Source: Balneolaceae bacterium UBA7797 (GTDB taxonomy: Bacteria > Bacteroidota > Rhodothermia > Balneolales > Balneolaceae). Taken from it: a DNA stretch of 64,000 nucleotides. The notes beneath the pieces were generated by a model. It was not told the origin of the DNA, searched no databases, and saw only the letters and a list, made by a program, of their open reading frames with translations. A program made the translations under genes and the position numbers. Location: assembly GCA_002480645.1 (NCBI GenBank), contig DLCN01000016.1, positions 243,348 through 307,347 on the forward strand, in the 5' to 3' direction. Of this stretch, positions 9,256-18,014 are shown one piece after another (the first letter of the stretch is position 1; each line of letters begins with the position of its first letter).

Positions 9256-9465
9256 TTATAAAATGGTTATCAGATAGACTACGAGAGACAATAGCAGAGC
9301 AAAAAATACTACTCTGGTAAATTGTGCAGGTTTAACCCTGTTATGAGTCTGGAATTTAATTCTTTTTCTTCTCTTTTCTTTCTCGTCTTTTTCGGGATCG
9401 TAATATCGGAGCGGAAGGTCGAATTGTTTAGGTTTTGGCCGATAGCCAAACATGGGTTTGATCAT
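9256..9465 (-). CDS. Small single-pass membrane protein upstream of mutL
   Basis: A 69-residue protein not recognised by name. Residues 1-20 are rich in proline and aromatic residues (MIKPMFGYRPKPKQFDLPLR). A strongly charged segment at about 23-38 (DPEKDEKEKRRKRIKF) follows. Residues 50-68 are one hydrophobic helix (VVFFALLLSLVVYLI) at the extreme C-terminus, typical of a tail-anchored or inner-membrane protein. The domain-like layout, the position 19 bp before mutL and the shared strand argue that it is a real gene rather than a chance frame. Function is unknown. Confidence 0.6.
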   Translation of the reverse strand: MIKPMFGYRPKPKQFDLPLRYYDPEKDEKEKRRKRIKFQTHNRVKPAQFTRVVFFALLLSLVVYLITIL

Positions 9466-9589
9466 AGCGATACCTCGAGTTTTGTTAGCCTGCTAGTTAG
9501 GGAACGGAGCTAACCATTCAATCGTGCCCAATATACGTTTTTTCTTTGAGTTACCGGAAATTAATCCCGGGGAATCCCCCGTTTTCAAT

Positions 9590-9958
9590 TTAGTTACTTA
9601 ATACCTGCTCCACCTTATCAAGTAATTCCATATTCCTGAATGGCTTAAAGAAATAATCGTGAGCTCCTAATTCCATCCCCTTTTGCATGTCTGCTTCTCG
9701 CGATTTTGCTGAAAGAAACATAAAGTAGAGCTCATTGATCTTTCCACTTCTCTTGAGTTCTTCGAGTACTTCATATCCATCCATCACCGGCATCATTACA
9801 TCACAGATCACAAGATCCGGATGGGATTGCTCAATTCGCTCAAGTCCCACTTTCCCGTTTTCGGCGACATCGACATCAAACCCACCGATCATTAAAAGAT
9901 CCACAATGGAGTCCCGCACTAATGCATCATCTTCGATCAATAAAATCTTCTTACTCAT
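9590..9958 (-). CDS. Stand-alone response regulator receiver
   Basis: A CheY-like receiver of 122 residues with no output domain. The acidic pocket is E9, D10 and D11, the phosphoacceptor is D53 in ICDVMMP, the switch residue is S83 and the conserved lysine is K105 in FFKPF. It begins 4 bp after the stop of the large kinase upstream, so the two are translationally close and are the likely phosphotransfer pair. With no DNA-binding or enzymatic domain, it must act by protein contact or as a phosphate relay. It is the final gene of the FIST-kinase-receiver transcript. Confidence 0.92.
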   Translation of the reverse strand: MSKKILLIEDDALVRDSIVDLLMIGGFDVDVAENGKVGLERIEQSHPDLVICDVMMPVMDGYEVLEELKRSGKINELYFMFLSAKSREADMQKGMELGAHDYFFKPFRNMELLDKVEQVLSN

Positions 9959-9962
9959 AATC

Positions 9963-12692
9963 CTATTGTTTTACCGGAATGGAAATAGTGATCTTTGTCC
10001 CTTTATTTTGTTCCGATTCCAGATTGATTGTCCCGTTTAATCTTTCTACCGATTTCTTTACGATCGGTAGTCCTAATCCTGTCCCTTTAATATTTTCAGT
10101 GTTCGATCCCCTCTTAAAGGATTCAAAAATTGTACTCTGATCACTTTTTGGAATACCTATACCAAAATCCTGACAGGACAGATTTAGCATTCCATCTCTG
10201 ATCGAATAATTGACCAGTATTTTATCAGGTGCCTGAGAATACTTACCTGCATTTTCGAGCAAATTACGAAGGATCAGTTCGATCAGATTTATATCCAGAG
10301 AAATAACAGTATCCGCATTCTCTGATTCCACTACCACATCCCTTTCATGTAATACCGTTGCACTCAGGGCTCCAATCATATCATTCAACACATCAGAAAG
10401 CCTGAATTCTTTATAATCTACTTTAGTATTATCTGAATCGAGTTTCCCGATCGTCAGCACATCCCTGATCAGGGTGTCCATTTTAATTGAAGAGTTATAG
10501 ATACGCTGTACACGTTTTTTCAATTCTTCTCCTTTAAAACGATCTCCAAACTGAATCAAAAGCTCAGCAGTGGAATGTATACTTGTGAGAGGTGTTCGGA
10601 ATTCGTGCGATACCATCGACACAAAGTTACTGTTCAGTTCATTATAACTGCGCTCCGATTCCAAAGCTCGTAACAATTCCCGTTCAGCCTCAATTTTTTC
10701 CGTCACATCCCGATATTGCCACACATTACCCATGTATTTTTTTCCATGATATATGGGGATGAAGTCCCGCTCAAAGAACTTACCATTAGCCAGCTCTAGC
10801 TGCTCATTAAGCACCGTTTCTTTAGATTGAACTAACTTGTTCACTCTTTCCACAAACTCTTCAGGGTCTTTAAAAGCGAACTTTGCATTATCCAATAATA
10901 ACGCACAATTTGATCCATAGAGATCTTCCGGGTTGAACACATTCCCGAAAAGCTCTGCAAACCGCTGGTTTGTGTGTACGATCACTCGGTCCGGGTCTTC
11001 CATCAACACTCCTGAACTCAGGTTATCCAGTAAAGTGGTTAATCGGGAACTGATCTCAACGAGCTCATCCTCCGCTTTTTTCTTTTCAGTGATATCTCGA
11101 AGTATTGTCTGTATGGCCAAAGCTCCATTGTAGGTAACCCGGGTAGAATTAGCCTCAATAAACCGTTCATTTCCTTTCAACGTATGTATCCTGAATTCCA
11201 ATGGTTCGACATGACCATCTTTCATCAAGCGTTCCAGACGTTCATTCATCTTATCTTTGATCTCTTTCCCGGCAAATTTGAACAGATCATAATTGATCAT
11301 CTGGTCCAGCGATTCTGCCTCATACAGTTTTAATCCGGCCGGATTTAGATACACTACTTTCCCGTTTTTTGAGATCTGCAAAGCCTCAGGTTGATTGAGT
11401 ACTAAATTCTGCCACCGTTCTTCACTTTCTTTAAGATTGGCCTCTGCTTTCTCTCTTTTTCCAGTTTCGAGAGCAATTTTCATTTGTGCAGAAGCAATAT
11501 TCGCTATGGTAGTGAGCATATCCACATGTTCCTGGGTATAATACTCTTTCTCAGGATGCTCGGTATCGATCACTCCGATTACTTTTCCATTTTCAATGAT
11601 TGGAACCGCTAGCTCAGAGAGTCTGATTTCGTCATCAACCAAATAACCGGGATGCTTCGATGTATCATTTACCAGTATTACTTCGCCCTTCTCTGCCGCA
11701 GTTCCTACAATTCCCTGCCCAAGCCTTAATACAATAGAATTGTAGATCTCAAATCCTTCCGGATTCTTTTTACCATGAGCAGCTACCTGATGTAAATACC
11801 CGGTATCCTCATCCAGGATATAGATCACGCAATCTTCTAAACCAATCTCCGGAGCGGTACTTTTTGTGATCTGCCAGGCGATCTCAGTAAGTGAATTTTT
11901 CCCCAACAGAGACCGTGCCAGATCATTGATCGCTTTAAGGGCTCGTTCCGACTTCTTCGACTCCGTTAGATCTCTGATGTAAGAACTGAACATGTATTTA
12001 CCATCGATCTTGCTAGGGATAATGGTGAGCTCTACCGGAAATTCTTCTCCATTTTTTTTGATGGCAGGTAATTCGATCCTTTGATTTAAGACCGGACCCT
12101 CACCCGAACTCAGAAAATGAGTCATCCCTCTTTGATGTGCTTCCCGATAACGTTCGGGTATGATCGTTTCCCCGAGTTTTTTTCCAAGAGCTTCCTCCCT
12201 TGTCCACCCGAAGGTGATCGCTGCCTGATTATTCCATTCTGTAATAGCTCCGCTTTCATCGATCACGATAACAGAATCCAGGGCGGAATCAATTACCGTT
12301 CTGACGATCGTCTCACTTTTACGGCGCTGTTCCTCAGCCGTCTTTGCCTTCGTGATTTCCTGCTTCAGCCGGTTAGCAATAGAAAGAATATCTTCCGCAG
12401 GTTCATCAGTTTCATTATCTGCGTCCAGAACCTCCAGAGCGTCGTACAGCTCTTTGATGGTTTTATTTCTGATCTTGATATCGCCTTTTAGCTGTTCATT
12501 GATCTCAAGATTTTCTTTAAGGCTTACATCCATCGTAAATTCCAGAAATTCACGATCTCTGGTATTCTGTTCGTAGGTATTTTGAATGGCTTTCAAAAAA
12601 TCGACCATATCTGACGACAAGGCTTCTTCACCCAGATACTTCTTGATTTGTCTTTTCAGATGGGGATTTTGGATATCAGTCTCAAAACTCAT
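9963..12692 (-). CDS. PAS/GAF multi-sensor histidine kinase
   Basis: A 909-residue, apparently soluble sensor kinase; no membrane helix is visible. An N-terminal coiled region (1-125) is followed by PAS 1 (about 128-245), GAF (about 260-415), PAS 2 (about 430-545) and PAS 3 (about 555-670). Next comes the HisKA domain with phosphoacceptor H696 in VSHEFRTP. The ATPase has the N box NLLENAGKYS and the G boxes DFGIGIPK and GTGLGLPIVKK. All catalytic motifs are intact. It lies 9 bp after the FIST gene and 4 bp before a lone receiver, so signal input from FIST and output to the receiver is the natural reading. The ligand is unknown. Confidence 0.92.
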   Translation of the reverse strand: MSFETDIQNPHLKRQIKKYLGEEALSSDMVDFLKAIQNTYEQNTRDREFLEFTMDVSLKENLEINEQLKGDIKIRNKTIKELYDALEVLDADNETDEPAEDILSIANRLKQEITKAKTAEEQRRKSETIVRTVIDSALDSVIVIDESGAITEWNNQAAITFGWTREEALGKKLGETIIPERYREAHQRGMTHFLSSGEGPVLNQRIELPAIKKNGEEFPVELTIIPSKIDGKYMFSSYIRDLTESKKSERALKAINDLARSLLGKNSLTEIAWQITKSTAPEIGLEDCVIYILDEDTGYLHQVAAHGKKNPEGFEIYNSIVLRLGQGIVGTAAEKGEVILVNDTSKHPGYLVDDEIRLSELAVPIIENGKVIGVIDTEHPEKEYYTQEHVDMLTTIANIASAQMKIALETGKREKAEANLKESEERWQNLVLNQPEALQISKNGKVVYLNPAGLKLYEAESLDQMINYDLFKFAGKEIKDKMNERLERLMKDGHVEPLEFRIHTLKGNERFIEANSTRVTYNGALAIQTILRDITEKKKAEDELVEISSRLTTLLDNLSSGVLMEDPDRVIVHTNQRFAELFGNVFNPEDLYGSNCALLLDNAKFAFKDPEEFVERVNKLVQSKETVLNEQLELANGKFFERDFIPIYHGKKYMGNVWQYRDVTEKIEAERELLRALESERSYNELNSNFVSMVSHEFRTPLTSIHSTAELLIQFGDRFKGEELKKRVQRIYNSSIKMDTLIRDVLTIGKLDSDNTKVDYKEFRLSDVLNDMIGALSATVLHERDVVVESENADTVISLDINLIELILRNLLENAGKYSQAPDKILVNYSIRDGMLNLSCQDFGIGIPKSDQSTIFESFKRGSNTENIKGTGLGLPIVKKSVERLNGTINLESEQNKGTKITISIPVKQ

Positions 12693-12701
12693 TGCAAGCT
12701 G

Positions 12702-13838
12702 TTATATTTCTTTATAACTGGTTAAGGTAAGAGTCTGATTATAAAGTTCGCAGCTCTTTCGTTCCATCTCGGTAGAGATCTCCCCATATGAATAATAGCC
12801 CGCTATAACCGGCGTGCCTGCTAATGTATCTGCAACCATAGTAATTTCTTCATCTGTTCTGTGTTCTAATACCAGTTTTCGGCCAACACAGCTAACAATA
12901 AAGACAAAATCATGATCTTTTTGTTGCTCCTGAATGATATCGGTGGCTTCTTCAGCGGCATCTATCAGATCTTCGAGTCTTGTTCTCATCAATTTTACAG
13001 TTGCCCCTTCGGGCATCATTCCTGCAAAATTTAGAGATTGATCTTTTTCATTAATCGAAAGAATGGTTCTTACTAATGCCGGATCATCGCCAGATTTCAT
13101 ACTCAGTGGAAACAATAAGGCACTACCCGGAAGTTGTTTGGCTTTGGGACCAAGGTATCTTTTGTAAAGCCCCAATGCATTCTGCCCATCAATTTCGTAC
13201 ACCGTATTACCTTCAGCTTTTGTGATCACTCTACACTGTGCAAATTCCTGCCAACCTCCCCGAGCTGAAGTATGCACCTTCAACCGATCACTATAGAACC
13301 CAATCCCGACCACATTTCCGGGAGCTAAATCTTTATTCAGTCCCACCCAGGTTTCGTTAAAATCTATTCCATCACCAGCCAATCCCCCTGAAATAATAAC
13401 CTCGGGATCAACTGCTTTCGTAATCCCGTCCACCAGCGTTGTGCCGTTCACAAACTGACCATCCGAAAAGATCAGAATGTGTTTCAGGTTTTCCGAGTTT
13501 AGTTCGCGGGCCAGCGTGCTTCCAAGATCTTCACTATTTTTATGATCACCGACTTTTAGAATGGAGGTCTTTAGTTCGGTATGTTCGAAAGACAATGCGG
13601 TCAGGACTAAAGAATTTTCTTTTACTCTGGCCTGAGCAATTTCTCCGGCTGTACTGGTAGATACAATCGCGGCATTCGGGTAATGGTGAATTATATCCTG
13701 TAATAACTTTCTGTTTTGCAATAACTTCTTTGAGGCAGTAATTATAACCAGCTGTGCTTTTTCTTCCTCAAAATCTTTGTCCCTTGATACCGTTTTCCAT
13801 GCTTCATCAAGGTTCATTATACGTTGTTCAATAACCAT
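12702..13838 (-). CDS. FIST domain sensory protein
   Basis: FIST (F-box and intracellular signal transduction) proteins are predicted small-molecule, possibly amino-acid, sensors that sit beside kinases. This one has 378 residues. The FIST_N domain is at about 25-215 (including ISGGLAGDGIDFNETWVG), and FIST_C is at about 215-360 (ALGLYKRYLG, later GYYSYGEIS). No transmembrane helix is seen. It begins the three-gene transcript FIST, kinase, receiver, with a 9 bp gap to the kinase. It probably feeds ligand state into that kinase; this is inferred from the gene order, and the ligand is not known. Confidence 0.88.
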   Translation of the reverse strand: MVIEQRIMNLDEAWKTVSRDKDFEEEKAQLVIITASKKLLQNRKLLQDIIHHYPNAAIVSTSTAGEIAQARVKENSLVLTALSFEHTELKTSILKVGDHKNSEDLGSTLARELNSENLKHILIFSDGQFVNGTTLVDGITKAVDPEVIISGGLAGDGIDFNETWVGLNKDLAPGNVVGIGFYSDRLKVHTSARGGWQEFAQCRVITKAEGNTVYEIDGQNALGLYKRYLGPKAKQLPGSALLFPLSMKSGDDPALVRTILSINEKDQSLNFAGMMPEGATVKLMRTRLEDLIDAAEEATDIIQEQQKDHDFVFIVSCVGRKLVLEHRTDEEITMVADTLAGTPVIAGYYSYGEISTEMERKSCELYNQTLTLTSYKEI

Positions 13839-13930
13839 TTTCCGGAGTGGTACTAAGTGACAAATTTATTATTAAAGTTATTTAATCCATGGGACGATAA
13901 TCTGCCATGGATGTACGTTTTTCTGCCAAC

Positions 13931-13965
13931 AAAAAAAAAGCCCACACGGGGTCAACCGCATGGGC
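13931..13965 (-). terminator. Rho-independent terminator after receiver/pseudokinase gene
   Basis: On the minus strand a ten-pair stem, GCCCATGCGG paired with CCGTGTGGGC (two G-T pairs), with a short loop, is followed directly by nine T residues. It lies 21 bp past the stop of the gene ending at 13987, and separates the upstream kinase unit from the FIST unit. Confidence 0.88.
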
Positions 13966-13986
13966 CTGAGTTTGTCTAACTTAGTA

Positions 13987-15009
13987 TCATATCTGGTAAT
14001 CTATGGAGTAGCGTACTCCAATTTCTGGTACAACCTGACAGGAAATCTGTCCGTGTAGCTGATTAATGAATGTTTGAACCAGCAACACATCGGTATCCTC
14101 TCCCGGGTTATTCATATCAATAATTTCACCTGAATTCACCACTAAGATCAGTTTTCCGATATTTCCCGACTGAAAAGATCGTATGGTAATTCTTGGTGAC
14201 TCAGCTCTTTTGAAAGGCTTCTTCAGGATCTGATTAAGCAATTCATAAAAGAGCAATCCGAAAGGAATAGCCTGAGCTATATCCAGGTTGTAATGGTCAA
14301 TTTCTTCAATGGTTCTGATGCCGCTATTTGCCATCAGTTTATCAATGATGTTGGAGATCAGATCACCGGTATCTACCGTAGTAAGCATTTCGCTTGAATA
14401 CGCTTCTTCATGAACCGAAGCTAGTGCAAAAACTCTGTTTTTGATCGAGTTTATGTAATCAGGTCCTTTTGCAGGATCACCCAGTTCAAAGAATGCTGAA
14501 ATAATAGCCAGGTTATGTTTTACCCGGTGATGTAATTCTTTGATCACACTTTCTTTTTCCTTCTCAACGAGATCTAAACGCTCTCGTATTATCGCTTCGA
14601 ATTCATTTTCAATATTCTCTTTACGCTGGTGGAATTTAGTGTATTGCGTATCGATCGCATCCAGTAATTCTTCTCTCGAAAATGGCTTCGTCAGATAGTC
14701 ATCTGCTCCCAGTTTCATTCCTTTTCGCAGATCATTTCTGTCGCTCAGTGCCGTCAGAAAGATAAAGGGAACCTGTGGTGCTCCTTCAATCCTTCTGTAC
14801 TCCTCTAGCAGAGTATGGCCGTCCATTACGGGCATCATTACGTCACTGATCACGATATCGGGCTGGTCTGTTTTAAGCTTAGTTAAAGCTTCCATTCCAT
14901 TTTCCGATTCGCTTACCTCGTATCCTTCCAGGGTGAGAAAATCCATGATTCCCTCTCTGATGGCTTCATCGTCTTCGACTACCATCACTTTTTTTATTGC
15001 AGCATTCAT
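13987..15009 (-). CDS. Receiver domain fused to degenerate HisKA_2-type kinase
   Basis: A 340-residue two-part protein. Residues 1-125 are an intact receiver (phosphoacceptor D56 in ISDVMMP, conserved lysine in LTKPF). A coiled linker follows, then a dimerisation helix ELHHRVKHNLAII, like the HisKA_2/HWE kinase phospho-histidine box HRVKNNL. The ATPase part looks broken. The N box reads ELLNQILKKPF, with the magnesium-binding Asn position altered. The DNG motif reads VNSGE, and the usual LGL(Q)LV glycine box reads VLLVQTF. It may therefore receive phosphate without hydrolysing ATP. It starts 27 bp after the kinase at 15037, a likely partner, and ends at a terminator. Confidence 0.82.
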   Translation of the reverse strand: MNAAIKKVMVVEDDEAIREGIMDFLTLEGYEVSESENGMEALTKLKTDQPDIVISDVMMPVMDGHTLLEEYRRIEGAPQVPFIFLTALSDRNDLRKGMKLGADDYLTKPFSREELLDAIDTQYTKFHQRKENIENEFEAIIRERLDLVEKEKESVIKELHHRVKHNLAIISAFFELGDPAKGPDYINSIKNRVFALASVHEEAYSSEMLTTVDTGDLISNIIDKLMANSGIRTIEEIDHYNLDIAQAIPFGLLFYELLNQILKKPFKRAESPRITIRSFQSGNIGKLILVVNSGEIIDMNNPGEDTDVLLVQTFINQLHGQISCQVVPEIGVRYSIDYQI

Positions 15010-15036
15010 TATTCTGTTATTTAGTTACTCCTTAAG

Positions 15037-17109
15037 CTATTCACCTAGTGGTATACTGATGGTGAATGTTGTACCCTTTCCTATTTCTGAATCCAATTCT
15101 ATGGAACCTCCTAAAGCTTCCACCGATCTTTTTACGATGGTCATACCAAGTCCTGTGCCTTCAATTTCAAATACATCTTTGGTTCGATAGAATGGCTCAA
15201 ATATTTTCTTTTGATCTTTTTCTCTAATACCCATGCCTTCATCCCTGACGATGAAGATCAGATTCTGCTCATACTCTGAAAATGAAATCCTGATACGGGT
15301 ATCATCCGGAGAGTATTTACCCGCGTTGTCTAATAAATTATTTAGTATGTGACGGAATAACCGTTGGTCTGTTTTAAAAGATGGATTTGATACTTCCACA
15401 GAAAGTTGAACTTCCCGATCTTTTAAGCGGGTTTGTTTTTGATCTTCAATGATCTCCTCCACCAGCTCCCGGAGATTAATCCATTCAAATTCTGCAGAAA
15501 GTTTACCTGCTTCCGCTTTACCCATCAATAATACTTCTTCTAGCAGATCTATTATCTTTTGAGAAGCACTAAGAACACGTTTATTCAGCTCTGCCTTTTT
15601 GTTCTCATCCAGTCTGTTGGCATAGGTATTCATCAGCTCAGAGCTTGAAACAATGGCCGTTACAGGAGTTCGTATCTCATGAGAGATCATGGAGATAAAC
15701 CTGTTCTTAAGGTCATTCAGTTCTTTCTCGGCTTCAAGCGATTCCTCTAACTTGATCTGTGCCTGTTTGATCCTGGTGATATCGTTCATCACACCGATGT
15801 ATCTGATCACCTTGCCCTGATCATCATACACAGGAAATCTTTTGTTTGCGATATATCGGGTACTTCCATTATCCGGATCGATATATTTCAACTCAAAAGA
15901 ATCTTCATCTTTCATTAAGGATTCTTTCAACTTACCGAGGTCATCAGAGTGAACATTCTGAGTAAACAATTCCGGATTCTCTTTTATCATATCCACTGAG
16001 TATCCGAACATCTTCTGAAAAGCATTATTCATGTATTCCACGCTCATGTCTGCGTTTCGCACATAAAAGACCTCATCTATGGTGTCAGCGATCTGACGGA
16101 ACATCTCCTGACTCTTTTCAAGCTCTTTATTAGTTCTTAAGCGTTCAAAAGTCAGGCCCATGTTAGAGGCCAGCGACGTTAATACCGCTACTTCATGTTC
16201 CGACCATTTATACTCGGAGGTACAGTTATCGAACCCTACAAATCCCCAGAACTTACCTTTAATAGTGATTGGCACTACAAGTATTGAGATGATATCCTGG
16301 GGTTCAAGAATCTCCCGCTCTTCCAACGGGAAATTCTTCACTAACCCATTAATAGCGTCCCCTTTGCTCAATGTGTACATCCACCGGGGAATACCCAACT
16401 CAAGGGGTACTGCCTTCAGATCTTCATTGTCGATCTGAGGAACGATTGAGTCTTTAGCCCATTCAAGTCTTTGCGTACAAAAAACAGTCTTTGTGTCTTC
16501 ATCAAAATAATTCTCGAAAACATATACCCGGTCAACATCCGTTGCTTCTCCAATGAGTTTGAAAGCCTTGTATAGTGCTTCATTCACATCATCGTTAGAT
16601 AGCAGAATATGATTCACATCTGCAGTCGCTCTCAGTAATTCATCCCGGCGTTGCAGTTTTGTGATCAGTTTTTGTTCATCTATGATCTCATTAAACAATA
16701 TATAAACCCCTGAAAAGTGCCCTTCATCATCGAAATACGAAATTGAATCGATCTTTAAATTAAGTCGCTCGCCATTTGCTCGGATCACTTCCACCTCATC
16801 AAAGAATGTAGGTTTCATGATCATACCGGAGAGTGCCTTATCTGTTAATACCAGATGCTCATACACAAGTTCACGGGCATTTTTCCCCATCAGATCTATG
16901 GATGGGTCCAACAAATCATTCCCAAAGTCATTGATGTCTGTAACCATTAAATGCTCAAGAATATACTCTCTGCCATCTGATTTTACCCAGGCTTCGTTCA
17001 GATCAATCGGTAGATCCATTTCAAAAAGTATAACTCCTTTGGAAGGGTGATCCTTCATTAGTTCGTAAAAGGAGGTGCTAGACATTTCTTTGTGATTAAG
17101 TACAGACAT
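15037..17109 (-). CDS. PAS-GAF-PAS histidine kinase
   Basis: A 690-residue cytoplasmic-looking sensor kinase. An N-terminal PAS-like domain (about 12-150) is followed by GAF (about 160-330) and PAS (about 335-455). The HisKA domain has phosphoacceptor H477 in ISHEIRTP. The ATPase has the N box NLLDNAGKYS and the G boxes DEGMGI and GTGLGMTIVKR. All catalytic motifs are intact. The N-terminal PAS-like domain resembles the free-standing protein encoded just upstream (17301-17924). It is followed 27 bp later by the receiver/pseudokinase gene, giving a plausible kinase-to-receiver pair. The signal is unknown. Confidence 0.92.
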   Translation of the reverse strand: MSVLNHKEMSSTSFYELMKDHPSKGVILFEMDLPIDLNEAWVKSDGREYILEHLMVTDINDFGNDLLDPSIDLMGKNARELVYEHLVLTDKALSGMIMKPTFFDEVEVIRANGERLNLKIDSISYFDDEGHFSGVYILFNEIIDEQKLITKLQRRDELLRATADVNHILLSNDDVNEALYKAFKLIGEATDVDRVYVFENYFDEDTKTVFCTQRLEWAKDSIVPQIDNEDLKAVPLELGIPRWMYTLSKGDAINGLVKNFPLEEREILEPQDIISILVVPITIKGKFWGFVGFDNCTSEYKWSEHEVAVLTSLASNMGLTFERLRTNKELEKSQEMFRQIADTIDEVFYVRNADMSVEYMNNAFQKMFGYSVDMIKENPELFTQNVHSDDLGKLKESLMKDEDSFELKYIDPDNGSTRYIANKRFPVYDDQGKVIRYIGVMNDITRIKQAQIKLEESLEAEKELNDLKNRFISMISHEIRTPVTAIVSSSELMNTYANRLDENKKAELNKRVLSASQKIIDLLEEVLLMGKAEAGKLSAEFEWINLRELVEEIIEDQKQTRLKDREVQLSVEVSNPSFKTDQRLFRHILNNLLDNAGKYSPDDTRIRISFSEYEQNLIFIVRDEGMGIREKDQKKIFEPFYRTKDVFEIEGTGLGMTIVKRSVEALGGSIELDSEIGKGTTFTISIPLGE

Positions 17110-17240
17110 AACTTTATTCGTTTTGTTGATTCAAAGTTCGGGAGATCCCGGAACTCAGATTTGCCAACCAGGTGCGTTTCTCTGCCATTGGGTTAGAGAT
17201 TTTTTATACAAATTGGATGCTATACTCCTGAATATCGAGC

Positions 17241-17274
17241 AAAAAAAATCCCATGCCCTCTCCAGGCACGGGAT
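17241..17274 (-). terminator. Rho-independent terminator after orphan PAS-like gene
   Basis: On the minus strand a ten-pair stem, ATCCCGTGCC with GGCATGGGAT (one G-T pair), has a seven-base loop and is followed by eight T residues. It lies 27 bp past the stop at 17301 and isolates the AraC-regulator/PAS unit from the downstream kinase. Confidence 0.88.
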
Positions 17275-17300
17275 ATAACTTCAATACGTAATCTTAACAC

Positions 17301-17924
17301 TTAGTTTATGAAAAAAGGCGTTTTTTCAACTCTGAAGCTGCTGTAATTTGCAGCCACATCAATTTGATCGTGCGTTAATGTGGAGTCGAATAATATTTCT
17401 TCGATATTTGAACCCGTCATCAATACTTCTTCAAGCTCGGCCATGGCAGCCATAAATTTCTTCTCGCCGCTCACTCTTTTGGCAAATTTACCGGCATCAT
17501 CATTACTTCGCAGTACCAGATAGACTCCTGTGGTATTTCCGATCTCATCAAACGTATAGTAACTCATTTCAATTTTAACGGGATTTTTTGAACCCGTAAC
17601 CGGAGATATCACAAAATTTTTGGTTCTGTTTTGGCGCACTATTAATTGCTCCAAAAGATCTGATTCAATTCGAAAGTATTTGAATTCAACTTCAGCAAGT
17701 GACCGATCAATGAAAGTTTCTGTATCTGAATTTAGTGTGTAAGCAGCCTGATCATTCATTTCATTTACATGAATGAAATCGGCCAGATACATAGAATCAG
17801 AACCATTCAATCTAAGTTGTTGCTCTAAAGCCGGATGCCAACTCAAATAGATCAACCCATGCTGTGGATAAGTGGCTTTTAGTTCTTCAAATGTAAGTCC
17901 GGATGCGAAATTATCTTTGATCAT
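17301..17924 (-). CDS. Orphan PAS-like sensor protein
   Basis: A 207-residue protein with no kinase or output domain. Its first 140 residues follow the same pattern as the N-terminal domain of the neighbouring 690-residue kinase: FYELMKDHPSKGVILFEMDL there against FEELKATYPQHGLIYLSWHP here, a shared NEAW/DINDF-like middle, and GVYLVLRSND against GVYILFNEI at the end. That makes a PAS fold likely. The remaining 60 residues are helical and polar. It sits 90 bp after the AraC-type response regulator and before a terminator. It may be a paralogue that lost the kinase half, or a free sensor module. No function can be assigned. Confidence 0.65.
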   Translation of the reverse strand: MIKDNFASGLTFEELKATYPQHGLIYLSWHPALEQQLRLNGSDSMYLADFIHVNEMNDQAAYTLNSDTETFIDRSLAEVEFKYFRIESDLLEQLIVRQNRTKNFVISPVTGSKNPVKIEMSYYTFDEIGNTTGVYLVLRSNDDAGKFAKRVSGEKKFMAAMAELEEVLMTGSNIEEILFDSTLTHDQIDVAANYSSFRVEKTPFFIN

Positions 17925-18014
17925 TGTCTTGTTTTTTTATTCTGACCAAAGTTCGAAAGTTTTCAGGAAGGGAATCTGCCAGACAGGTACTCATTTCTGC
18001 CAAAATGCGGAAAA

